From assembly GCF_022965805.1 (NCBI RefSeq), contig NC_133105.1, positions 32,980,709-33,044,708 on the forward strand: DNA of 64,000 nt, read 5' to 3'. Both the position numbers and the translations under genes were made by a program. Below the pieces are notes generated by a model. It ran no database searches and had not been told where the DNA came from. It saw nothing but the letters and a program-made list of their open reading frames with translations. Positions within the stretch are counted from its first letter, which is position 1. Each line of letters begins with the position of its first letter. Of this stretch, positions 37,239-47,859 are shown one piece after another. The DNA is from Primulina eburnea. Its lineage: Eukaryota; Streptophyta; Magnoliopsida; Lamiales; Gesneriaceae.

Positions 37239-39119
37239 CATTATATCTATGAAATTTTGATATATTTGCAGCATCTGATTGACTGAATAGAATATTTGAA
37301 GATTGTATACAGAAATTGTTCAGATAAGAATCCTGCTTGAAACAGATTGTATTCAGAGTATGCGTTATCTGAAGTTAGTATACAGATTGATTTCGATACC
37401 GTTGAGATTTCGATCAGTGACTGATAAGATACCGATATCAGAAGGACCAGAAAGTTCAGAAATGTTAGAATTGTCAGAGATATATTTTGTCTGATTTGAC
37501 AGATTATTTTGTTCAACTATTGTTTTATATCTGCTTGAGAACTAATATTGCTCTAAATCAGTATTTGAGACATCTTATATTGTTTTGGGAGCATATTTTA
37601 TTTGCAGATGAGATATACCAGTTGATCAGAATGACATGAAGATATTTATCAGAAATCCTTGTTTTATGAGTTCATTGAACTCACTAGATCTGTATAGGAT
37701 ATTGATATTTCGTTTCTAATTTGATATTACTGTGTTTGAATCCGTATATGCTACAGATTAGGGTGAACTAGAGGGATTATATACAGTTTCAACCGAATAA
37801 AAGTTGATTTCGAGAGTTACAACAGTTCAGAGTATGATCAGAATGTTCAGAACTTGATTGTAATAATCAGAACAAAGTAACAGATATGTGATTCTGTGTT
37901 TTGTATGAGATTGATTATCTTGTGATCTCAGAATGTGTCAGAATTGTACAGCAAAGCTTGATATTGATAGTCAGAGCCGATTATCAGGTAAGTATTTCCT
38001 CTTTAATTTATATTATCGACTGATTTGTGTATATCAAATAGTTCGAATCAGAAAGAACAGATATTGTCAGAAGCTTACAGTCATGGATTCAGTGTTCAGT
38101 CTGATGATTGAGAATATATTGTATTCGAACAGATAGTTGTGATATAGACAGATGAGATCAGTTATAACAGAATTGTATTGAAATGTTGGCAGAAATTGTA
38201 CTGATACGTCTGAATTGCTAACAGAAAAGACAGAAAAATAGAAATTAGAAGATTTATTACAGAATTGTATAGTTTTAAATAGAAATAGGAGTACATTTCT
38301 ATAGCATCCGTAATGAAATTACTGCCATTTTCTACAGATTGTGAAATATGATATGATTAAGATTGTCAGATTGTTCAATCTATATCTATCAGTTTGTACC
38401 AGATAATGTACAAACCTGACAAATGACACAGATCGGTGTCAGAAAAGTGGTCAGAAAGATCGGAATGTCATAGTAGATTATGTCAGATTGTGATTTTGCT
38501 TGAGTTTGTATTCGTGACAGAATATATCATGAACTCTTTCTTAGATCGTTTCACAGATTGACAGACAGTTAGATTATGTTATCCAGATATTGGAAGACTT
38601 TGATACAGCTTTGGTGCTGGATGGTAGCACTAATTAATATGATTTATTATCATTGTGTGACAATAGCTATGAGCTTATCATATAGGTAAGGAGATAGTTA
38701 TAGACAAGACAGTATACGATGAGTACTACAGATTTCTTTTGATGAAAATTCAAAGGAAGATAAAGATAGTTCAGAATGGACAGATTTAAGAACCCAATGT
38801 CGGATGATGACGATTGATATTTGAAGCTAAAGATGGTAGATGCCTTTGTTTGGGAAGAAACAGATTTGATAACAGCAGATGGTACTGATAGGTGATGAGC
38901 TATAGATTGGTTTATACGGACGTTGTATAGCCCGTAATGCGAGACTGATTCTGTCAGAAGAATTGAAGAAGTGTTATGACATGACACTTAACGAATTCTT
39001 ATTCCAGACTGGAATTAGATATGGGAGTTTAGTTTAAACTCTGTGATACATTTCTTCTGATATCTTTGAATTGATTGTTGTGAGTTCGAGGACGAACTCA
39101 GATTTAAGAGGGGGAGAAA
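37239..39119 (+). pseudogene. Gypsy pol remnant with integrase trace and polypurine tract
   Basis: Highly decayed. At 38540-38660 the DNA aligns by eye with the integrase core of the element at 11000-11110: CAGATTGACAGACAGTTAG, then CCAGATATTGGAAGA and GTGCTGGATGGTAGCACTAATT. It then follows the next block (SLPLCEFSYNNSY in the relative). No open frame of useful length remains. AAGAGGGGGAGAAA (39106-39119) is the polypurine tract before the 3' LTR. Confidence 0.7.
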
Positions 39120-41334
39120 TGTAATGCCCAGGACTTTTAGATTTGATAACCCAAGAGTATTAATCCTCATTAACGTGAGACGTGGAAGATATGAGAATGC
39201 ATGACATGCAATGAGGAAAGAAAAGACATGAGAAAATAGGGTTTGCAAGACCGCACCCACGCCCAGAACAGGAGTGCACCCGCGGTCATGCAATTATGAA
39301 ATTTTGAAAGTGAGGCCGAAGCCACACCGCACCCGCGGAGCAACCAAGACCGCACCCGCGGTGCATGGACAGAAAGTTGGAAAATTTATGCGAAGCAGGA
39401 CCGCACCCGCGGTGCGAGAAGGACCGCACATGCGGTAGTGACACCGCACCCGCGGTCTTGTATGTAGCGCACCCGCGGTCGAAGATTTTAGGAAAATGAT
39501 AAGCATGCCGAAGCATGAGCGCACCCGCGCTGCTGCACAGACCGCACCCGCGGTCATGCGTGTTGCTTGAAAAATAAGACACGTTTCCAGATTTGCATGC
39601 ATTATATATATAGCTGAATTACACGTATAATTCCTCAGAATTTCAGAAAAAGGGCCGAACTGTTGAGAGAAAAATCATTACGCCTTTTAGATTTGCGATT
39701 GCGAAAGATCCGTCTATCAGAATTCAAATCTGACTTCAGTTCTGAGTTCCTCTAGCTACGAGCTACACAAGGACGTAAGTTTTGTTACGTTTAGACATGC
39801 TTTGAATTTGAGATATTGTCAGAACTGAATATGAATCAGATATGGCGTTTCTACTATCGTAGACATTGTAGAATTGAATTCAGATTAAAGAACAGACTGG
39901 TTACGTAATTGTTATGATTTGTGAAAGATATTGACTGAGATTCTATATCAGAATTGTGTTAGTATTCAGATTATGAATTGTATGGATACAGATTATGAGT
40001 TCCAGTATTATATTTGTGATGTTTAGTTTGACGGGGTTATTCAAATTGTATTGTTATGCCGTCGAAACATCAATTGAGTTATATTGATCAGATTCAGTAT
40101 TGATTGAGATTGATCAGACTCAGTAATTACTCAGATTGTATTGTAATGTCGATGACATGAATTAGATTGTATCTTGTTCAGATATTGATCAGATTGTATA
40201 CTGATTTGAGTATTGATCAGAACAGATTGTGTATTGAGTTATTTACTGATACAGCGTATTCAATATTGTCATTTCAGATTGATATGGACAGAGTTGAATA
40301 CAGATCATCGTCTTCGTCAGATAGGGACGACAAAGGTATAATTCATGTGATATCTGGGAAGATTCAACTCAAATCAGATCTCATTTGAGTTTCTCAATAA
40401 AATCACATACTTGATTATTGTTTGTCTTTTGATATGATTATGATTTGTTTATAGACTTTATATTCAAATCTTTTGGAAATGAGCATGCTTTGTTTACAGA
40501 TTGTTATACATTGCATTTGAGATAGGAAAGTTTGACAGATAGTCAGACTTCTAGACGTTCGGTGTATCGTACATAGGAGTAGACACCCTCCGATTGTAGC
40601 ACCACGATACAGCCATGGCCGAAGTCTAGGAATAAGACTTACAGTTACCACGATCGGTTGAGTAGGTAACAACCATTGACGTCTTATTCATCACGGGATC
40701 CCTAGAGTTATAGTTGAGTCGAGTCTAGACATGATTTGACTAGAACTGCATGTGTTTAGAGATGTGGTTTCATAGAATATGAAACCCATGTTTATTGCTT
40801 TCAGTATGATAGCATGTTTATATGATTTGATTTAAATTGCATGTCTATCTGAAATGGGTTGCATGCTTATTGTGATTTGATTTCATAGATTATGAAATCT
40901 ATTACTTTGAATATGTTCATGATAGCATGTTTTATGATTTAGATTGTTTATATACATGCTTACCATGTTTTATACTGGGATTTATTCTCACCGGAGTTAT
41001 CCGGCTGTTGTCTTGTTTTGTATGTGTGCATGACAACAGGTGGGACTGGATCGGGGTCAAGAGGATGAGGAGAGAAGAAGAGTTAGCGTGGTGATTCCGG
41101 ACTTACTGTAGATTTGGTTTATTACTTGAACTTAGTAACTGAACCTTAGACTTAGATTGTACAGTATTGTACTTTTATACTGAAATGTATTTAATATTGA
41201 GATGTATATTATTTAGATTCCATTACCTTCCGCATTTACATTTTAAAAAGAAAAATTTTTAGACCCTGTTTATCAGAACTGATAATTAAATCCCAACGAC
41301 GATTAAGAAGATGATTAGCGTCCGGGTCCCCACA
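39120..41334 (+). repeat. 3' LTR of the nested-host gypsy element
   Basis: Matches the 5' LTR closely and is 23 bp longer. The whole length difference is explained by one extra palindrome unit (39339-39361). It carries the same TATA and hairpin motifs. Confidence 0.93.
39250..39554 (+). repeat. ACCGCACCCGCGGT inverted-repeat cluster (ten motifs)
   Basis: Motif starts at 39250, 39273, 39326, 39349, 39400, 39423, 39443, 39466, 39518 and 39541, giving spacings 23, 53, 23, 51, 23, 20, 23, 52 and 23 bp. The alternation of about 23 and about 52 bp is more regular than in the 5' LTR. Confidence 0.9.
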
Positions 41335-41464
41335 GTTTGCAACTTCACACTTGAGTAAATATGTTAGAAACACAATAACAAGTTTTGTTAGCATCAAAAT
41401 CAAGATTGCGAAATTGAAAAGTTCCAACAATCCTCATATATCATTTTCCCCTACTTCTGTATAA

Positions 41465-42720
41465 TTATGTTTCTTAGGTTCCTCGTTCTCGGTCTTAATC
41501 ATTGTACTCACCACATTCACTCCTTTCAGATTTTTAATATTACTTGCTAGTTTTCCAAAGGCTCGATTTTCTAAGTGACTATTTTATCCATTTGGTCTTC
41601 TAACCTTTGCTAGATAGCATCATAATATTTCAACCTTATTTCCATCCCCACGGCATGTTTAATGATAGCATCATGATAAGTTGGTATTTGACTCCATTGC
41701 TTGAATCCTGGAGGTGTTGCAGGTCAAAATAATTCATGTTATCTCACTTGTTGAGGAGCAGGAAATTGAGGAAAATGTGTTGGATTAAGAGCATTCTCAG
41801 TATTCTTCTAAGAAAAATTTGGGTGGTTCCTCAATCCTGGATTGTATGTGGAGTTGTAAGGATTGGATTGATGTTCCATTGATTTCCCACGAAATTCACT
41901 GCTTCTTCATAAAAAATGTGTTGTTGTTCGATGACTATTCCTTTGACTTGATTTGCTTGATTTGGTTGCAGTTGAGAGAATTTATCTGCCAAACCATCAA
42001 TCTTAGGAATAAGTGTATTCAAAACATCTATATCAAGGACTCCGACCTTCTTTCTCGTTTAATGTCTGGCCAACATGTCTTCTTTTAAGACATATTATAA
42101 ATTATTTCCATGGCAACTCGTGGGGTCTTCCTGTATAGAATACCATTGGTTTTCGCTTCTAGAACATAATGCACATAAATATCAACTATATTGTAGAAAA
42201 TTTAACTTGTTTGGAAGAAGAGAAACCATGTTGAGGACACCTTCTCAACATCTTCCTTAATATTCCTCAAGCTGTATGCAATGTCTCACCATTCTTCTAG
42301 CTAAAATATGAAATATCCATACGCATTTGTGCTAGCTTGGTTGGTGGAAAATACGAAATTAAGAAAGCTTCCACCAAACCATTCCATGTAGTATTAGAGC
42401 ACATTGGTAGATCCCTAATCCATTCGGGCGCTTCACCATGCAAAGAGAAAGAGAATATTATCAATCTTATTGTATATGTGCTCACTCCGATCCATTAAAT
42501 TTAATCGTGTCACATATAAATAAGAATGCCTCCAAATTTGCTTTAGGATCCTCAATATGAGATCCTCCAAATCTCATTTGATAATGTATCATTTGAATTA
42601 TGGTTAGCTTCAACTCAAGTGTTTGTTTCCACATTAGGACGAGTGATGCTCGAACCATATTAAACTAAAGTAGTTCGTCTAGTAAGATCATAGACAATAC
42701 GATCATCCTTCGTTGGCCAT
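41465..42720 (-). pseudogene. gag: Athila-like gypsy gag remnant
   Basis: The minus-strand start ATG is at 42720 (MANEG then a stop). Recognisable blocks follow: MRFGGSHIEDPKANLEAFL and FICDTIKFNG (42480-42590), then FSFSLHGEAPEWIRDLP, TTWNGLVEAFLISYFPPTK and LAQMRMDISYF (42297-42460). The C-terminal NFVGNQWNINP motif (about 41870) is typical of Athila-type gag. Stops and frame changes occur throughout. No LTR or pol of this element was found nearby, so it is a fragment. Confidence 0.7.
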
Positions 42721-43372
42721 TTCTTCAATCCTTGGTGTTTCAGTTTCAGCCTTTTCCTCTAATTTGAATTCTTCTTTTGGTTTAGAGTTTGAGGATTGTT
42801 CCATTTGTGTTTTACGACTACGCCGGAAAGTATTCTCAATCTCTGGATCAAAAGGCTCTAATATTATGTCTCCAAGCTTCTTCCTCTATCTTCTGTGTGT
42901 ATCCTCTGTTGTGTATTCTGCGCGAAGCCTCATGTTGTACGCTTCATCCAAATTTTTCTCATCTTATAATGGGCTAATATCTCAAAAGCTCAAACTTTAT
43001 TTCCAACATCTTCTTAAGTTTGCAGATGTCCAGAATTCACAAAATTTCTTCTTCCAAATATCATTCCTTCCATCCAGAACGATAAGACGTATTTTAAAAA
43101 TTTCTTTTGTTCTTTTATTTTCTTGTCTGTGGTATTTTGTTATCCTTGGAATTCTTTTTAAATCACTTATCTCCAAAACTAGGAATTTTTTTCTTTTATT
43201 CAAATATACAAATCATATAAATTGATTCAAATAAATGCAAAAGAAAGAATGAAAATATGATATAAGCACAAGTATGTTCTTTTCCGGCCTTAAACTCTTC
43301 CTTTGGGATGAGGGTGTGACCCGCCATCAAATGACGATGATTCTCTAACTTGATGCATCCGTCTTCATCAGA
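42721..43372. other. Probable leader of the Athila-like fragment, otherwise unassigned
   Basis: Lies upstream of the gag start on the minus strand. A 170-codon plus-strand open frame (42713-43225) has low-complexity Ser/Phe/Leu composition and no known motif; I regard it as chance. Confidence 0.35.
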
Positions 43373-43548
43373 CACTACAAAAAAAAAAAAACTCTCTTTA
43401 GCGATGGTACGGTTTATTCCGTCGTTAATATGATTAGCGACGGAAATTACCACCGTCGTTAAAGTCACCGTCGTAAAAATATTGCGACGATTTTTCAAAA
43501 CCCGTCGTTAATTAGCGACAGTTTTAAATAGACCAACCGTCGCTAAAT
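43373..43548 (+). mobile_element. CACTA transposon left end (fragment)
   Basis: CACTACAAAAAAAA terminus followed by subterminal repeats TTAGCGA(C/T)GG and CCGTCGTTAA. It is cut short after about 175 bp and has no right end in the vicinity. Confidence 0.65.
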
Positions 43549-44007
43549 TAGATTGTAAGGGAAACTCCAACGCTGACACCATTTTGGCGTAGCTTTTAAT
43601 GCTCCAATGGGGCTGCGCTATTTCACCAAAATAGCGCATCCCCTCTCCCCTGCACCAAATTTGGCTCATGGGTAATTTTTTTAATTTTTTTTAATGTATA
43701 TTTATTATAAATATTTGTATTAAAAATTCTAAATATTATAAAATAATAGTATAATATTTATTTTAATAATTAGATATTTAATCCTAAAAATTTTAAAAAA
43801 TATAATTGTTGATTTTTAAAATATTTATTTATTTATTTTAATTATTAATATTTAGAAACTAATTTGATTTAATGATTTTTAATTAATATAATTTGACGTA
43901 GAGGAGTTAATTGATCATTTGTGGGAGGAATATAGTTGTTCAGATGTTTGAATTTAGATTCATATTAAGTTCTAAAAATAAATTATCTGTATTAAAATTA
44001 TGTCAAT

Positions 44008-44371
44008 TGATACTCACGGAAATTTAGGGTCCGCTCCCAGCAAGTGTCACTAATCCAGACGCGGGTTTTGAAGTTACCCTGAGCCTGAAATAACAAAGAA
44101 GATCGTTAAGAGGGGGCCAGGAGGGTGTCCTGGCGTAGCCCCTCCGACGCTCAAGTCAGTGACTGAGGATATATGGGGGGAGCAGCTAAGGGTGCTGGTG
44201 AAAACAATATAGTGAATGAATAAACTGAACACCCAAACCTGGTATTTATAGGAGAATACCTGGGCCCTTAGTGGGCCCTGTCTTCCATTTGGGCTAGGGC
44301 CTATGGTGGGCTCGTCTTTCCTTTGGGGCTTGGGATGGGCCAGGGGTAGTGGGCTCATCCCTAGGGTATCA
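44008..44371 (-). repeat. 3' LTR of Tat element
   Basis: Short LTR (364 bp), TGATACCCTAGGG...CCGTGAGTATCA on the minus strand. It matches the outer parts of 54515-56719 closely, and the purine-rich tract lies directly inside it. Confidence 0.93.
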
Positions 44372-44372
44372 C

Positions 44373-44391
44373 CAGTCTCCCCCTCCCGAGT
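44373..44391 (-). promoter_or_regulatory. Polypurine tract of Tat element
   Basis: Minus-strand CTCGGGAGGGGGAGACTGG adjoining the 3' LTR. Confidence 0.8.
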
Positions 44392-44670
44392 CGAACTGAA
44401 TCGTAGGTTCAAAGTTCGATTAATTGTGTTGTCCTTGGTTTATCGGCGATGAGGACGGACCGTGCCAGAAAAAGTAATTTTGTTTGTCGTTAACGAACGA
44501 TGTTCACCACCATTACGGGGATCGACCTGCCCGGTCAGGTCGCGGGGATCGACATGGCCGGTCAGGTCGCGGGGATCACACAAATCGAATCGTAATCTTC
44601 TCCTGGAAGGGAGGAAATCAAATCAGAATCCTGCCTTGAAAATAAAGATTTGGGCTCCACCTATAAATAG

Positions 44671-44678
44671 AGATCATC
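44671..44678 (+). promoter_or_regulatory. TATA box of the antisense gene
   Basis: TATAAATA in cacctataaatagagatcatcc, on the strand opposite gag-pol and about 790 bp upstream of the ATG at 45466. A TC-rich stretch follows, as in plant core promoters. Confidence 0.6.
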
Positions 44679-44745
44679 CTCTTATTTCATTCTCGCTTCT
44701 CCCACACAAAACATTTTGTGCGCTGCATTCACTTACTCACACGCA

Positions 44746-45420
44746 TACACACCACTCCCGTCTCGCCTCATCAATCACCGCCCAGCAGCGCGCCATCTCG
44801 CCCTCGCCCAGCAGCGCGTCTCGCCCGTAGCGCGCCTCGCCACGCCCAGCTCTCGCCCCGCCTACTCGCCCCACAGCCTCGCCGCACAGCCTCGCCACGC
44901 CCCAGCTCTCGTCCTGCCGCCTCGCCTCACAACCTCGCCACCTCGCCATACCCAGCTCTCGCCCCGCCTACTCGCCCCATAGCCTCGCCGCACAGCCTCG
45001 CCACACCCAGCTCTCGTCCCGCCGCCTCGCCTCACAGCCTCGCCACCTTGCCACGCCCAGCTCTCGCCCCGCCTACTCGCCCCCCAGCCTACGCTCTCAC
45101 CCACTTTCGCCCGAGCACTCTCGCCCATAGCGCCTGCCACTCTCGCCCACCACCGCGCGAGCACTCTCGCCCGCTTGCGCCCACCGCTCTCGGCCACGGC
45201 GCCTGCCTTCTCGCCCACGGTGTTGTGCTCACGCCCCGGTGCCCGCGCTCTCGCCCACTTCCGCCCGAGCTCTCGTCCGCTTGCTTGCCCGAACTCTCGC
45301 CTATCTGCGCCTGAGCTCTCGCCTGCTTGCTTGCCCGAGCTCTCGCCCATCTCGCCGCGTCTCGCCCCCACCAGCGTCCGAGTGCTCTCGGTCTCATCCC
45401 TTGTGCATTTTTTCACGCTG
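44746..45420 (+). repeat. GC-rich degenerate tandem repeat in the leader of the antisense gene
   Basis: Degenerate units around CTCGCCCCGCCTACTCGCCC and CAGCCTCGCCACGCCCAGCT. Arg/Ser/Pro/Ala-rich open frames exist on both strands because the DNA is C-rich on one strand. I do not call them proteins. Confidence 0.65.
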
Positions 45421-45465
45421 CATCGGGGTTAGTCTCCTTTCTATTTGCTCAGTTATCCTTAGAAA

Positions 45466-47651
45466 ATGTCTTCCTATGATGCCGAATTTAGTTCTTCGAG
45501 CTATTCCGAGTCTGATTCTGCCAGTAATTCTGAATCTACTTCTGCGAGTAATTCTGAGTCTACTTCCGCGAGTGATTCCAAGAGGTCTAGCGAGTCTAGG
45601 AATTCCTTAGAAGATCCTGAATTTACCCCTGAGGTAGAAGTCGTCACTCATAGCCGCCCTGGTAAGGAGATTCGCCATGTAACCCAACAAATGAATATCT
45701 CTAATGCTAACGACCTCTGGTACGGCCACCTAACGTCTCATATCCTCCCTACTAGCGATTCCAAAATTAGGACTATGTGGCATATTCCCTCTTCTCACCA
45801 GATCATAATTCCTACCCCCGACGACCGTCCCTATTTAGCTCCCAAGGGTTGTTACACATTCTTCCAGCACCATTTCGATGCAGGTCTGCGCTTTCCACTA
45901 GATGACTTCCTTCAGAAGCTGAGCAATTATTATCAGATGCATTTAGATTTGCTCACTCCCAATGCTCTCCGCTCAATATGCTGCCTCATCGTCTTATTCC
46001 GGGCTTTAGATCTTCCTTTACGTTGCACTACCTTCTCCTACTTCCTTGTCTTAGCCAAGTCAAAAGAGGGACCCTTCTATGTGATTTCCCGGTCTAACCG
46101 CAAGCTTTTCGATGGGGCTCCTAGTCATGTGAAGGACTGGAAAAAATACTTTTTCTTTATCCAGCCACCGGAAGAACTGACTTGTTCCACTGATTGGTGC
46201 CCTAACTTCACTAAGCCTGAGCTTTCAAAGGATTATAAGAAAGATAAGGATTATCTACACATAATGAGTGTATTAGGAGACCGATGCTTTAGCATCCCCC
46301 AACTTCTATCTGAAGATCTCCTGTGCCATGTCGGGTTAAGTCCCGCGAAAATTAAGCTGAAGGAGGATGCTGGTAGATATTCTAACCCTTTCATACTTCT
46401 TGTTTTTCTTTCGTTTATTATGTTACTTGATAACATTCTCATTTGGTTCCTTGTCTCTGCTTGCAGGTACTAGAGTCATGAACGCCCTATTTCTTCGTGA
46501 GCTCTCCAAGACAAAGGCCGGGGGTTCCTCATCAGCACCCCAGAAGTCCATTACCCCGACAGTCACGACGAGCACAAAAAGAGATTGTTCTGTCGCTGAG
46601 AAAAAGAAAACAGGTTCCTGCTCTACTACTGCGCAGAAGTCCGCTAGCTCCCCTACTGCTGTGAAGAAGAAGAAGACGGGCTCCTCCTCCTCTGCCCCAA
46701 AGCGAGCCTCCTCTCCACCTCCTCGCGCCAAGTCCCCTCCTCCGTCTGGTAAACAAAAGGTGTCTGTTGATCCTAGCCCATCAGTCCCCCATCATGGTAA
46801 GCGCAAGATCTCAGAGATCTCAGTAGTGTCGGTCTCTTCTCCAGAAGGGTCTGAGTCCGATGAGGAGCCTCCTCCTGCATCAGGGGTACATCCTCTATAC
46901 ACATCAGATACAGCCATTGTGGGGCGAGGTCCTACTCAGCTGGCTCAAAAGATAATGTATCAGCTTCCTTCCGAAGCGGATGCAGCATTCATTAATTCAC
47001 TGGGGTGGTCTGACCTCACTCGCCGGACATACAGCAGCATCACTGAGGTATATTTCTCTTTCTATTCTCTAGATTAATGTCCAATACATGTATGATTTCC
47101 TTGTCATCTTTTCACTCTTGCTATATATCTAGGGCATGATCTACATAGGGGAGTTGGTGGAGCGTGCCAACGACACTCGATCTACTGCCTGCCAAGACTT
47201 GCGCGAGGGCATGGCTCTTCGTGAACAGCTCCAAGCTACTATCGATGAGATGAAAGCGACACACACTAAGGAGCTTTCGGAGTCCCAAGCTCGAGGTGAC
47301 GAGTTTCTGAAGCAAAAACAAGAGCTTCTGAAAGAGAAACACGAGCTCCAGCGACTGACAGAGGACCAAGCTAAAGACATCCAGAAGTTAAAGACAGATT
47401 TAAAGGATTCACAAGCTGAGCTCGAAGATGCCAAGGTGCGACACGCTGCAGAAGTTTCCTCCTTCAAAGAGGAATTTCTCAAATCCGACGAATTTGTCGA
47501 GATCTGTGGCCCGAAAGCTTTTCACTACCTGGGGGTGGGCTTCGAGGGTGCAGTCGGCCTTTTCCATGCTCAGGGCTATCCTCCGCCAGGCGCCCCTACT
47601 GACTTTATCGACTTCGAGAGCTTCATATCGAGTCTCCCCCCCGATTCCTAG
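45466..47651 (+). CDS. Antisense accessory protein of Tat element (Transposase_28-like, coiled coil), three exons
   Basis: Exons 45466-46372, 46467-47047 and 47133-47651, joined by GT-AG introns of 94 and 85 bp (46373-46466, 47048-47132), give one uninterrupted frame of 668 codons plus stop. Both junctions keep phase, and reading through either intron meets stops. Residues 1-50 are Ser/Glu-rich (SSSSYSESDSASNSES). About residues 115-210 have the 'putative gypsy type transposon' (Transposase_28) pattern: FFQHHFDAGLRFPLDDFLQK, then LTPNALRSICCLIVLFRAL. A basic Ser/Lys/Pro-rich linker follows (exon 2). Exon 3 is a long coiled coil (ELSESQARGDEFLKQKQELL...) ending FEGAVGLFHAQGYPPP. Molecular function is unknown even in better studied relatives. 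It is intact beside a broken gag-pol. The domain name is from memory of the pattern, not from a search. Confidence 0.75.
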
Positions 47652-47859
47652 ATTGAGCTCCTTTATTTATGTTATTTTCTGCATTGTTTTATTTTCCATA
47701 GGATTATGCAACTTTTGGGACGTTTATATTTGGCTATTTCCTTTTGTGCACTTTTGACATGTACGAACTCGTTTTATTTATGCAACCTTGGGTATTTTGC
47801 ATTTGAATTTACTGCTTCTCATGAGTTTGTCTCTGATACTATTAACTTGTTAGGGCAAA
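47652..47859. other. 3' flank of antisense gene
   Basis: T-rich sequence (ttatgttattttctgcattgttttattttcc) that probably holds the polyadenylation region of the spliced gene. No clear AATAAA was seen. Confidence 0.35.

Larger units (their letters stand above)
21117..41334 (+). mobile_element. Ty3/gypsy element with GTTTG target duplication, host to nested insertions
   Basis: LTRs at 21117-23308 (2192 bp) and 39120-41334 (2215 bp) run TGTAATGCCCAGGAC...GGGTCCCCACA. GTTTG flanks both ends (21112-21116 and 41335-41339). A PBS, gag, decayed protease/RT linker, integrase traces and a polypurine tract lie between. A copia element (24497-34368) and a solo LTR (35205-37238) are inserted. The remaining interior is only about 3.9 kb and full of stops, so parts of pol are deleted. 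It belongs to the same branch as the element at 8519-16812. Confidence 0.92.
20317..41429 (+). mobile_element. Copia-type solo LTR split by the gypsy insertion (20317-21116 and 41335-41429)
   Basis: The left piece starts TGTTAGGATCGATTAGGGG. The right piece ends AAATTGAAAAGTTCCAACA at 41429, both typical of copia LTR termini. Together they make about 895 bp after removal of the gypsy element and one GTTTG. The left piece holds a cluster of CAGCTGG-centred repeats (20587-20675). The flanking 5-mers (AAACT and ATCCT) do not match well, so the call rests on the ends. Confidence 0.55.

Noticed and set aside
42713..43225. 170-codon plus-strand open frame
   Set aside because: Antisense to the leader of the Athila-like gag, low complexity, no motif; likely chance.
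44718..45432. Long Arg/Pro/Ser-rich open frames on both strands
   Set aside because: They arise from the C-rich degenerate tandem repeat, occur in several frames at once and show no domain. Treated as leader of the spliced gene.
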